The position numbers and the translations under genes were made by a program. From a virus, in IMG/VR virus record IMGVR_UViG_3300010885_050313, positions 1-29,276 of that record: a stretch of DNA of 29,276 bases. The stretch is one strand, 5' to 3'. The notes beneath the pieces were generated by a model. It had not been told where the DNA came from and ran no database searches. It saw only the letters and a list, made by a program, of their open reading frames with translations. Positions 1-6,342 of the stretch are shown piece after piece (position 1 is the first letter of the stretch; each line of letters starts with the position of its first letter).

Positions 1-7
1 ACAATAT

Positions 8-247
8 GCTTACAACACAGAGGACTTCTCATCCTTAAGACACATAAACTTCAGTTCCCGCACAGCAGTGAGATGGGCTAAGTTATATACAATTTCTCGG
101 AGCTGGAAGTAGAAAGCTGAAGAGTGTGTCTTTTATAGTCAGGTGGTGAAAATATAAGAAACACAAGGACAGCGTAATAGCTTATAAAAAGGTTTCCGAA
201 AAAGTTGCAGGGGTAGTTCCTGCCCTGACTACCATATTTATGTAAGC
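8..247 (+). ncRNA. Candidate structured non-coding RNA with a closed multi-arm fold
   Basis: No convincing gene lies here; the two minus-strand frames look like chance. Complementary segments nest without conflict. A 7-bp closing stem pairs 8-14 (GCTTACA) with 241-247 (TGTAAGC). Inside it are a small hairpin, 21-24 with 32-35, around the 7-nt loop CTTCTCA; a long arm with 37-45 pairing 124-132 (AAGACACA/TGTGTCTT plus one GU) and 49-56 pairing 115-122; and a third arm with 136-143 pairing 224-231 (TAGTCAGG/CCTGACTA). The third arm holds hairpins 153-158/181-186 and 207-211/219-223. GC is 96 of 240 bases by eye count against 45 of 180 over 361-540. A terminator-like hairpin follows at 301-329. 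I could not match it to tRNA, tmRNA, RNase P or intron cores. Pairing was found by eye with no folding energies. The plus strand is assumed from the terminator and the neighbouring genes. Confidence 0.45.
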
Positions 248-300
248 TTGGCCACAAGAATAAATATGACATAAATTCTTAAAGCAGAAAGGTAAGGCTT

Positions 301-329
301 GCCACACAGCGATGAAAGTGTGGCTCTTT
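301..329 (+). terminator. Terminator-like hairpin after the candidate RNA
   Basis: A perfect 7-bp stem GCCACAC (301-307) / GTGTGGC (318-324) has a 10-nt loop and is followed by TCTTTAAATTCTTT, a modest T-rich tail. It is the strongest hairpin between the structured region and the first gene. An ATG at 312 lies in its loop, which argues against that codon being the start of the next gene. A second copy of GCCACA at 251-256 could pair with the same 3' arm, so an alternative fold is possible. Confidence 0.45.
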
Positions 330-341
330 AAATTCTTTAAA

Positions 342-584
342 ATGAAAAAACTAGGAACATTATTTTTAAACAAAGAAGATAGTCAATGGACTGTTAAAGA
401 AAAAATAGGAGAACATGAAATGCTCCATTCACTATATTTTGAAGCTGAATCAGACACTTTTTTATCCTTACTTAAAGATAATTCTAAAGTAATTTTTGTT
501 TTAGTCGATGAATTTTCTAATCCTGAACTATTTAAAAATATTCCCTTTATGGAAGGGAATTACAAAGCTAAATTAATTTTTTAA
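342..584 (+). CDS. Small hypothetical protein (80 aa)
   Basis: Not recognised. A soluble, mixed alpha/beta-looking protein of 80 residues with no signal peptide or membrane segment; hydrophobic strands such as KVIFVLVDEF and AKLIF suggest a compact globular fold. An in-frame ATG at 312 would add ten residues but lies in the loop of the terminator-like hairpin, and its first residues (MKVWLFKFFK) look unlike the rest. The ATG at 342 has the A/T-rich upstream context used by other genes here and is preferred. It is the first gene of the co-directional block. Confidence 0.6.
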   Translation: MKKLGTLFLNKEDSQWTVKEKIGEHEMLHSLYFEAESDTFLSLLKDNSKVIFVLVDEFSNPELFKNIPFMEGNYKAKLIF

Positions 585-601
585 CCTTAAAAATTTACTG
601 T

Positions 602-820
602 ATGAAAGTAGAGATTATTATGAATGGAACTATTAAAATGGTTCACATTCCTGAAAATGAAATGGAAGAAATGGCACTATCAATGATGGCTAAAAACGAA
701 GTAGAAGTTACTTACGTAGATCGTGTTACTCAAATTCTTGATAAACAAGTAGAGAAACATTTAGTTCTTAAACCAAAAACAAGAATGACTGATGAAAAGT
801 ATGAAAAGAAAATTAATTAG
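602..820 (+). CDS. Small hypothetical protein (72 aa)
   Basis: Not recognised. A 72-residue charged protein whose N-terminus looks like a beta strand (MKVEIIMNGTIKMVHIP), followed by a Met-rich helix and a basic tail. The ATG follows an A/T-rich spacer without a Shine-Dalgarno sequence, like its neighbours. Its last 20 bases overlap the start of the TAG-interrupted reading frame at 801. Function unknown. Confidence 0.6.
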   Translation: MKVEIIMNGTIKMVHIPENEMEEMALSMMAKNEVEVTYVDRVTQILDKQVEKHLVLKPKTRMTDEKYEKKIN

Positions 821-953
821 TCATATTGGACATTGCCAATAGGGAATTAAAAATATTCTTCAACATAATCAAAAGTTTTACTACAAAAGAAAAACTTATT
901 ATTTCCGTAAACAGATTGAAATAGCTAACAGATTATTAAAAAAATTAAAATAG
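801..953 (+). pseudogene. Small reading frame interrupted by one in-frame TAG
   Basis: From the ATG at 801 the frame reads MKRKLISHIGHCQ, meets TAG at 840-842, then stays open for 36 more codons (starting GIKNILQHNQ, ending ANRLLKKLK) to a TAG at 951-953. The next gene starts at 955, one base after that stop. Without the internal TAG this is a basic 50-codon protein that exactly fills the gap between two genes, overlapping the previous one by 20 bases as is usual here. The part after the TAG has no ATG of its own. The simplest reading is a nonsense mutation in a small gene. TAG read as an amino acid is possible, since TAG-to-Gln recoding is known in some crAss-like phages, but other genes here end normally at TAG. 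Sequencing error is a third option. Confidence 0.5.
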
Positions 954-954
954 T

Positions 955-1125
955 ATGACACCAAAAGAAAAAGCAAAAGAGCTTGTGTTTAAGAAATTTG
1001 GATGCTCTAAAAGGTATGCATTACTAGCAGTTCATGAGATAATAGATAATTATGAAGAAAGATATAAATATTGTAATAGTAAAATTTATTGGCAAGAAGT
1101 TAAACAAGAAATAGAAAAATTATGA
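955..1125 (+). CDS. Small hypothetical protein (56 aa)
   Basis: A short gene starting at ATG 955 directly after the TAG at 951-953 and ending in a TGA (1123-1125) that overlaps the next ATG (ATGA). The product begins MTPKEKAKELVFKKFGCSKR and ends KQEIEKL. It looks largely helical, with KAKELVFKKF and an aromatic central stretch. This resembles a common short type in phages of Bacteroidetes, beginning 'TPKEKAKELV..F' with a 'YW..VK.EIEKL' ending; function unknown. The start/stop coupling and tight packing support it being real. Confidence 0.7.
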   Translation: MTPKEKAKELVFKKFGCSKRYALLAVHEIIDNYEERYKYCNSKIYWQEVKQEIEKL

Positions 1126-1595
1126 AAGCAAAACTGATTAAGAAAGGAAATGAATACATTCTCAATCCGTCAATAGTTGGTCATAAACTATCCAAACAAA
1201 ACTGTGATGAGATATTCGGAGTATTTGATGTTGAGAAGTTGGCTGAGGAATATTGTATTCATGAACCTAAAAATGTAATAGAATTAAGAGATGTTAATCT
1301 TATTAAGCTAGGTTTTAGAGATGGCTTCAACAAAGCAATGGAGTTGAATAAAGACAAGGTGTTTACTTTGGAGGATATGAGAAAGGCTTATTTTCAAGGA
1401 GATTATGATGCTTTTTTAGAGGGGGGTTATACTAAAAAGGAAAATGATTTTATCCAATCCCTCCAACAACCAACAGAAATTGAAGTTAAGATTGAGATGG
1501 AAGAAGTACAAGAAATATACAGAGATGGAACAGTTAAATGGGAGAGATGCCCAAAACTTGACTCATCAGGGTGTTTAATACTTAAAAAGATTTGA
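1122..1595 (+). CDS. Phage hypothetical protein (157 aa)
   Basis: Uncharacterised. The first part suggests a small beta-rich domain (MKAKLIKKGNEYILN). The middle has a helical segment of the form GFRDGFNKAMELNKDKVFTL (residues 65-84), then a run of helices (DMRKAYFQGDYDAF). The C-terminus has EIEVKIEMEEVQEI and a final strand around LILKKI. From memory, this arrangement (a stretch F..GF..A followed by FTLEDM and a 'QQPTEIEV' region) recurs in uncharacterised phage proteins from Bacteroidetes phages. It overlaps the upstream stop by four bases, and the next ATG follows one base after its stop codon. Function unknown. Confidence 0.75.
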   Translation: MKAKLIKKGNEYILNPSIVGHKLSKQNCDEIFGVFDVEKLAEEYCIHEPKNVIELRDVNLIKLGFRDGFNKAMELNKDKVFTLEDMRKAYFQGDYDAFLEGGYTKKENDFIQSLQQPTEIEVKIEMEEVQEIYRDGTVKWERCPKLDSSGCLILKKI

Positions 1596-1596
1596 T

Positions 1597-2370
1597 ATGA
1601 AAAACATACATTTAATACCAACAGAGAAAGCAAGTAGGTTAGGGTATCTAACTAAAAAAGGAAAAGAAGTCTTTAAAGATTTAAGGTTATTTGACAGATT
1701 TATGCCTAATATATTGGATAGTGAAAATCAAAACATCTACATCACTTCTGATGAAGAAATTAAAGTGGGAGATTGGTATTATTTACCAAGAACAAATTCA
1801 GTTCATGAATGTGTTGAAGACCCAACAGAATTAAATTTAGAAAGAAGATTGGGTATTGCTAAAATTGTTCTAACAACAGACCAAGACTTAATAAAAGATG
1901 GTGTACAAGCTATTGATGATGAGTTTTTAACATGGTTTGTTAAGAATAGTGAGTGTGAAGAAGTTGAAACATATTCTTTAGGTATTCAAAATGTTGAAAC
2001 AGGAGAAAGTGGTCATTATAAATATGAAATCATCATTCCACAAGAAGAACCTAAACAAGAAACACTTGAAGAAGCAGCTGAAAATAATTATCCATTAGAA
2101 ATTTGGTCAGAAGAGCAATCTTTAATAAGAAAGTTAGCTTTTATAAAAGGTGCTAAATGGATGCAGGAACAAATGTATAGTGAGGAAGAGCCTGATTATG
2201 AAAAAATTAAACAAGCCTTGATTGAATTTAAAAAAACGCCAATGACATTTGTTCCTGATGAAAGAATGTATAGTGAGGAAGAAGTTTGGAATATGTGTAA
2301 TGAATTAGCATCTTATTTTATTGATGGAGATACTTTTGATTTACAAGAATGGTTTAACCAATTTAAATAA
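1597..2370 (+). CDS. Phage hypothetical protein (257 aa)
   Basis: Uncharacterised acidic protein. The N-terminal ~130 residues form a mixed domain with motifs typical of small phage proteins (DEEIKVGDWYYLPRTNSVHE near residues 51-70). A charged middle section follows, then a helical region (LAFIKGAKWMQEQ). The tail carries two copies of MYSEEE (in MYSEEEPDYEKIKQAL and MYSEEEVWNMCN), an internal repeat. From memory, 'I..DEEI..GDWYY' modules are common in unassigned genes of Bacteroidetes phages. Its start follows the preceding stop by one base. No catalytic motif is apparent. Confidence 0.75.
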   Translation: MKNIHLIPTEKASRLGYLTKKGKEVFKDLRLFDRFMPNILDSENQNIYITSDEEIKVGDWYYLPRTNSVHECVEDPTELNLERRLGIAKIVLTTDQDLIKDGVQAIDDEFLTWFVKNSECEEVETYSLGIQNVETGESGHYKYEIIIPQEEPKQETLEEAAENNYPLEIWSEEQSLIRKLAFIKGAKWMQEQMYSEEEPDYEKIKQALIEFKKTPMTFVPDERMYSEEEVWNMCNELASYFIDGDTFDLQEWFNQFK

Positions 2371-2377
2371 GAATAAT

Positions 2378-2590
2378 ATGAAAACAGCAGTAGAATGGTT
2401 AGAAAATGAGTTGTCAAGAATTGGTTTAACTCATTCGGTAATTGGTGATAAAATAAGCCAAGCCAAAGAAATGGAGAAGCAACAAATGAATTGTACATGG
2501 GATGATAGTAGAATCAATAAATGGGGTGATGATGATTTAGGTAAAAAAACATCATTCAATGATTACTACAACGAAACCTTTAAATCATAA
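2378..2590 (+). CDS. Small hypothetical protein, KEMEK/NETFKS family, copy 1 (70 aa)
   Basis: A 70-residue acidic protein with AVEWLENELSRI near the start, AKEMEKQQ in the middle and NDYYNETFKS at the end. It shares this architecture with the gene at 2803, so the two are paralogues separated by one unrelated gene. This type is widespread and unassigned in phages of Bacteroidetes. A longer frame reaches back to 2321 inside the previous gene, but ATG 2378 in the local GAATAATATG context and its match to copy 2 favour this start. Confidence 0.75.
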   Translation: MKTAVEWLENELSRIGLTHSVIGDKISQAKEMEKQQMNCTWDDSRINKWGDDDLGKKTSFNDYYNETFKS

Positions 2591-2594
2591 TAAT

Positions 2595-2777
2595 ATGAGC
2601 AAAATATTAGAATTATCAACACCAAAAGGTAGATTAAAAGAAGGTCAATTTGTCACTTACAAAGGTGATGAAAATGTAAATGTTTATACTATTGTAGATA
2701 CTGAAACAATACAAGCATTTTACCCTTCTGAAGATGGGAGTCTAATTGAAATTAAGATTGAAGACTTATCTTATTAA
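2595..2777 (+). CDS. Small hypothetical protein (60 aa)
   Basis: A 60-residue protein starting MSKILELSTPKGRLKEGQ, mostly predicted strands (FVTYKGDENVNVYTIVD), like a small beta-barrel or SH3-like fold. Not recognised. A frame extension back to 2559 overlaps the previous gene and lacks the usual TAATATG context, so ATG 2595 is chosen. It sits between the two KEMEK paralogues. Confidence 0.65.
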   Translation: MSKILELSTPKGRLKEGQFVTYKGDENVNVYTIVDTETIQAFYPSEDGSLIEIKIEDLSY

Positions 2778-2802
2778 TAATTAAAATTTAAAATAGAATA
2801 AT

Positions 2803-3054
2803 ATGAAAAAACAAACACCTGTAGAGTTTTTAATAAAAGAATTTAGTGATCTTCTTGGCCCATTAGACACTAAACCAATGCAAGATTTATTAATGATGGA
2901 TTCAATAAAAAGAGCCAAAGAAATGGAGAAAATACAGATAATTGATGCTTATAATGAAGGTGATAATAATGGAGCTGATAGAATTTATTATCATAGTAAT
3001 AGAGATGATAAATCAGCAGAACAATACTACAACGAAACATTTAAATCAGAATAA
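2803..3054 (+). CDS. Small hypothetical protein, KEMEK/NETFKS family, copy 2 (83 aa)
   Basis: A paralogue of the gene at 2378. It has TPVEFLIKEFSDLLG at the start (compare AVEWLENELSRIG), AKEMEKIQIIDAYNEGD in the middle and QYYNETFKSE at the end. The central IIDAYNEGDNNG stretch is an insertion relative to copy 1. The product is acidic and helical with no membrane segment. The conserved tail may be a shared interaction element, but function is unknown. It starts in the GAATAATATG context. Confidence 0.75.
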   Translation: MKKQTPVEFLIKEFSDLLGPLDTKPMQDLLMMDSIKRAKEMEKIQIIDAYNEGDNNGADRIYYHSNRDDKSAEQYYNETFKSE

Positions 3055-3055
3055 T

Positions 3056-3158
3056 ATGAAAGAATACAGAAAAAATGTATAAAATAATATGCAAAAGCAT
3101 ATAAAACAGCCAAAAAGTACAATATAATATGCAAAAACGTATAATATGGGAAAGATAA
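3056..3158 (+). other. Three consecutive mini reading frames (8, 12 and 9 codons)
   Basis: Between the genes at 2803 and 3146 lie ATG 3056 (MKEYRKNV, stop), ATG 3089 (MQKHIKQPKSTI, stop) and ATG 3129 (MQKRIIWER, stop at 3156-3158, overlapping the next gene's start). Each ATG has the same ATAAT-type upstream context used by real genes here. They are too short to call genes and may be leader peptides, decaying starts or chance. The first two are in the same frame as the gene at 3146. Confidence 0.3.
3085..3143 (+). repeat. Two near-identical hairpin-forming repeats around ATG codons
   Basis: ATAATATGCAAAA occurs at about 3085 and again at about 3125. The first copy is a perfect 6-bp inverted repeat (ATATGC at 3087-3092, GCATAT at 3097-3102, loop AAAA). 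The second is a slightly degenerate version (TATGC at 3128-3132, GTATA at 3139-3143). Both place an ATG in a stem just upstream of the gene at 3146, so they could affect its translation. Simple low-complexity duplication is also possible. Confidence 0.45.
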
Positions 3159-3367
3159 TATTAGAGTTTGACTCTGTAGAAGAAGCAGATGAAGCTAAAA
3201 CAGCAGTACAAGCTGGAGATTGGAAACAAGCTATGTGGACTCTTGATCAAAAACTTAGAAGCATAGTAAAATATGGTGGATACAGTGATGAAGAAAGAGA
3301 ATTTGCTGAAAAGTTAAGAGAAGAAATAAGAGAAATATTGAATGATGATGGTTTAAAACTAGATTAA
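3146..3367 (+). CDS. Conserved small phage protein (73 aa)
   Basis: An acidic helical protein: IILEFDSVEEADEAKTAVQA then WKQAMWTLDQKLRSIVKYG and SDEEREFAEKLREEIREIL. The pattern 'alpha-helix with W.LDQ.LR...KY' is, from memory, a widespread unassigned phage family often found near replication genes. The Leu/Arg/Trp pattern suggests a helical bundle. The ATG follows the mini-frame region with only a few bases of A/T. Function unknown. Confidence 0.75.
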   Translation: MGKIILEFDSVEEADEAKTAVQAGDWKQAMWTLDQKLRSIVKYGGYSDEEREFAEKLREEIREILNDDGLKLD

Positions 3368-3368
3368 T

Positions 3369-3572
3369 ATGGCAGAAAAGAAAAAGAATTATCCAAAATT
3401 TAAGATTGTAGAAGATATAATGACAGGTTTTCATGTGATGAAGAAAACATCATGGTGGACACGTTGGAAATACGTTAGACGTAAGACTGCGCCTTTTTTA
3501 ATTTGGAGATGGGATACTCGTAAAGGAGCTCAAGCTTACATTAATTTAAAAGGTCATGGCAAAAATAAATAA
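3369..3572 (+). CDS. Small basic Trp-rich protein (67 aa)
   Basis: A 67-residue, strongly basic protein with a Trp-rich centre (SWWTRWKYVRRKTAPFLIWRW). The charge could suit nucleic-acid binding, but that is only inference. It starts one base after the upstream stop and overlaps the next gene by 17 bases. No known domain is seen. Confidence 0.65.
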   Translation: MAEKKKNYPKFKIVEDIMTGFHVMKKTSWWTRWKYVRRKTAPFLIWRWDTRKGAQAYINLKGHGKNK

Positions 3573-3720
3573 ATTATCTGAAAAGCTTGAAAAGCGTGGA
3601 AGAAAAGAAATAATCTACATGAAAAATATGTGGAAAATAATGACTAGCAGCAGAATAATTCCTCGATATGTAGGAAAAAGAGTTAATAACGAATTTTTAG
3701 AAGATAAATGGGATCAATAA
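3556..3720 (+). CDS. Small basic hypothetical protein (54 aa)
   Basis: A 54-residue frame from ATG 3556 (MAKINKLSEKLEKRGRKEII at the start, NNEFLEDKWDQ at the end) to the TAA at 3718-3720. It overlaps the neighbouring genes by 17 bases upstream and 13 downstream, like other gene junctions here. The product is basic and probably helical. Without it, 3573-3707 would be the only long gap in this cluster, which supports it. Not recognised. Confidence 0.65.
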   Translation: MAKINKLSEKLEKRGRKEIIYMKNMWKIMTSSRIIPRYVGKRVNNEFLEDKWDQ

Positions 3721-4265
3721 ATTTTATAAAAGATGGCCGTGGATGGTCAATGAGAGAAGTTTTTAAAGACTTACAAGAAGAAGCTAGAATAGAATATGGA
3801 GATGATTCTTATAATGGCAAAATTAATAATTGCCCAGGAGTTCATGATTGTACTAGAGAGTTTTTAGAATCTAAGTTAGACCTTGATGAATTTATAGAAA
3901 AGAAACTGGAAAATATGACCAAGTTTGAACCAGGTTTAAGCGTATGTGTTAGAAAGCCTGTACTAAATTCTAATAAAGTAAAGTCAAAGGTTGACCATAT
4001 TGTAACTCCTGGCACTAAGAAATGGATTCTTAAGTATCAAGTAGAGTCTCTTTCAAGTGATGATTATAGAACTCCTAGTTTTTTAACAAAAGGAGAAGCT
4101 GTTAATTATGCTAGAGAAATGTCCGAATTACATCGAGCTACTTACAAAGTTTCTATGATAAAAGAACTTGAAAAAGGAGTCAATAAGGTAGCAGAAATAT
4201 CGTATAAACCGTCTAAAACCGAAAAAGAGGGCCAATTTGTTTTCTTTGGAGTTGTTCCTGATTAA
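3708..4265 (+). CDS. Hypothetical protein upstream of the DNA polymerase (185 aa)
   Basis: Uncharacterised. Residues 1-70 are acidic and helical (MREVFKDLQEEARIEYGDDS) and contain a short Cys/His-bearing stretch NCPGVHDCT (residues 41-49) that could bind metal but is not a recognised finger. The C-terminal half (KKWILKYQVES, FLTKGEAVNYAREMS) resembles a small alpha/beta domain. It ends two bases before the polymerase ATG, so probably belongs to the same transcript. Function unknown. Confidence 0.7.
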   Translation: MGSINFIKDGRGWSMREVFKDLQEEARIEYGDDSYNGKINNCPGVHDCTREFLESKLDLDEFIEKKLENMTKFEPGLSVCVRKPVLNSNKVKSKVDHIVTPGTKKWILKYQVESLSSDDYRTPSFLTKGEAVNYAREMSELHRATYKVSMIKELEKGVNKVAEISYKPSKTEKEGQFVFFGVVPD

Positions 4266-4267
4266 TT

Positions 4268-6277
4268 ATGATTTATTTGGTAACTAACCAACAGGAAATG
4301 TTTACTCCTGTTGGTTATTCTATGGCAACTGTAGAAGATTCTATTAATTATCTAAAAAATTTAGATGTTTTAGGCTTTGATACAGAAACTATGGGATTCG
4401 ACCCTTATACTAAACAATTGTTGTCTATGCAGATAGGTGATGCTGAGCGTCAATATGTAATTGATTGTATAACTGTAGACCCAAAACGTTATAAAAAGCT
4501 GTTAGAGAAGAAAGAATTGATAATGCATAATGCAAAGTTCGATTTAAGATTTCTCTATTATCAAGGAATTGTTCCTACTAAAGTCTTTGATACTTTCCTT
4601 GCAGAAAGAATCTTAACTACAGGTATTGATACAGCTAGAAGAAGTTTGGATGCAGTAGTATATAAATATTGCAAAATTGAGCTAGATAAAACTGTTCGTG
4701 GAAGTATTCATAGAGAAGGCCTAAGCACTAGAGTAATTAAATATGCTGCGGATGATGTAAGATATTTACATCAAGTAAAACGTAAACAAGAAGTTGCTCT
4801 AGAAGAAAAGCAATTGCAAAGAACTATGTCTTTGGATAATAAGTTTGTGCGTGTATTGGCTTATATCGAGCATTGTGGTATGTATATGAATCCTACAGAT
4901 TGGAGAAATAAATGCAATGATGATTTATTAAATCTAAATGCTGTTACAGAGAAACTTGATGAATTTATTCTTGATAACAGTGATGTGTATTCTAAGTATA
5001 TTGATAATCAATTATCTCTGTTTTCTGAAGGAATCAAATGTAAACTTAATTGGGCTTCTTCTAAGCAAGTTATTCCTTTTATGCAATCTTTAGGAGTAGA
5101 TACTTTAGTGAAAGACAAAGAAACTGGCTTAATGAAACATTCTGTTGATAAGAAAGTTTTGGGACCACAAAAGAAAAAGCATCCTATTATTAGCACTTAC
5201 ATTGAGTATACTGAATGTCAAAAAGTTGTGAGTACTTATGGTGAAAATTGGTTTGATTATATTAATTCTGCAACAGGAAGAATACATACCAATTACACTC
5301 AAATTATGAACACTGGTAGATTATCTAGTGGCCAAAAAGGTAGACCTAAACAAGGAATAGCTCAATTGCCTAATATGCAAAATGTTCCGTCTGATTCTAC
5401 AACTCGTTCTTGTTTTCAAGCTGAAAAAGGTAATATGCTAATTGTTAGTGATTACAGTGGTCAAGAGCAAATTGTCTTAGCCAATAAATCTTTAGATTCT
5501 GACCTATTGGAATTCTATTCTAAAGGGTTGGGAGATATGCACTCATTTATTGCATCTAAGATATTTCCTGATTTAAGCAATCTTTCATTAGATGAAATTA
5601 AAGATAATCATAAAGGAAAAAGACAGATTGCAAAAAGTGCTGGTTTTGCCATAAATTATGGCGGTACAGGCATTACTATTGCTCAAAACCTATCTATCTC
5701 TATTGAAGAGGGCGATGAAGTCTACAAGGCTTATTTTAAGGCATTTCCTGGATTAGCTAATTACTTTAAACAAGAAAAAGCCCGCGCATTAAAGTTGGGG
5801 TATATTCAGTTTAATAATGTAAGTGGTAGAAAATGCTTTATTCCATTCTTTGAAGATTATGAAAATTTGCATAAAGAAATTTACGAAACTGAAGGATTTT
5901 GGGATGAATATAAGTTGGAAAAGTCAGAAAATTCTCCTACTTTTATAAGCTATTACAAGCCCAAAGTTCGTGAGTATTTTATGAAGCGTGGAGATATTGA
6001 AAGAATGTCTTTGAACTATCCTATTCAGGGCACTAGTGCTGACATTACTAAATTAGCAGGTGTTTATTTCTTTGAATATTTAGAGCAAAATGATTTAATT
6101 TTTAAAATCTTAATGCCTAATGTAGTTCATGATGAGTGGTTAGTAGAAGCACCTGAAGATATGGCTTCAGATATTAGTAAAATCTTGCAAGACTGTATGG
6201 AGAAAGCAGGTTTAGTATTTTGTAAAACTGTTAAATTAAAAGCAGAACCTCTTATCACTCGTATTTGGACACATTGA
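4268..6277 (+). CDS. polA: Family A DNA polymerase with 3'-5' exonuclease domain
   Basis: The replicative polymerase of the phage, 669 aa. The N-terminal DnaQ-like exonuclease shows D38-T-E40 (motif I), N88/D92 in HNAKFD (motif II) and Y159..D163 in YAADD (motif III). The palm and fingers carry T349-G-R-L, motif A D395-YSGQE, motif B R452-x3-K456-x3-F460-x3-Y464-G, and motif C H621-D-E. All catalytic acids are present, so it should be active. There is no 5'-3' nuclease domain, as usual for T7-like and crAss-like family A enzymes. A perfect 9-bp hairpin lies immediately after the TGA stop. The ATG sits two bases after the upstream stop. Confidence 0.97.
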   Translation: MIYLVTNQQEMFTPVGYSMATVEDSINYLKNLDVLGFDTETMGFDPYTKQLLSMQIGDAERQYVIDCITVDPKRYKKLLEKKELIMHNAKFDLRFLYYQGIVPTKVFDTFLAERILTTGIDTARRSLDAVVYKYCKIELDKTVRGSIHREGLSTRVIKYAADDVRYLHQVKRKQEVALEEKQLQRTMSLDNKFVRVLAYIEHCGMYMNPTDWRNKCNDDLLNLNAVTEKLDEFILDNSDVYSKYIDNQLSLFSEGIKCKLNWASSKQVIPFMQSLGVDTLVKDKETGLMKHSVDKKVLGPQKKKHPIISTYIEYTECQKVVSTYGENWFDYINSATGRIHTNYTQIMNTGRLSSGQKGRPKQGIAQLPNMQNVPSDSTTRSCFQAEKGNMLIVSDYSGQEQIVLANKSLDSDLLEFYSKGLGDMHSFIASKIFPDLSNLSLDEIKDNHKGKRQIAKSAGFAINYGGTGITIAQNLSISIEEGDEVYKAYFKAFPGLANYFKQEKARALKLGYIQFNNVSGRKCFIPFFEDYENLHKEIYETEGFWDEYKLEKSENSPTFISYYKPKVREYFMKRGDIERMSLNYPIQGTSADITKLAGVYFFEYLEQNDLIFKILMPNVVHDEWLVEAPEDMASDISKILQDCMEKAGLVFCKTVKLKAEPLITRIWTH

Positions 6278-6315
6278 GGACAGTATATTTTAATACTGTC
6301 CTTATTAATTTTATT
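6278..6315 (+). terminator. Rho-independent-type terminator after the polymerase
   Basis: GGACAGTAT (6278-6286) pairs perfectly with ATACTGTCC (6293-6301) around the 6-nt loop ATTTTA, followed by TTATTAATTTTATTT. It begins on the base after the polymerase stop codon. The stem is strong for this AT-rich genome, and the T-rich tail lies on the plus strand. It separates the polymerase from the inserted HNH gene. Confidence 0.7.
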
Positions 6316-6342
6316 TATACATTTACAAGAAAATATGAAAAA

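Noticed and set aside
8-247. tRNA, tmRNA, RNase P RNA or intron identity for the left-edge RNA
   Set aside because: One loop (CTTCTCA) looks like an anticodon loop and the closing stem is 7 bp, but no T-arm (GTTCGA-type) or tRNA core fits. I found no RNase P or group I core sequences. GCGATGAAAG in the terminator loop resembles group II domain V by letters only; the stem around it does not fit that fold.
312-341. ATG 312 as the start of the first gene
   Set aside because: It lies in the loop of a terminator-like hairpin, and the next in-frame ATG (342) has the usual A/T-rich context.
78-373. Two minus-strand reading frames (60-65 codons) over the structured region
   Set aside because: Both run opposite to all neighbouring genes, have ordinary chance composition and no leader or family resemblance; the base pairing explains the region better.
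840-842. Phage-wide reading of TAG as glutamine
   Set aside because: Several sound genes end at TAG right at the next start (for example 7319, 9139, 10700, 11661), and the long minus-strand gene contains no in-frame TAG. General recoding in this window is therefore unlikely.
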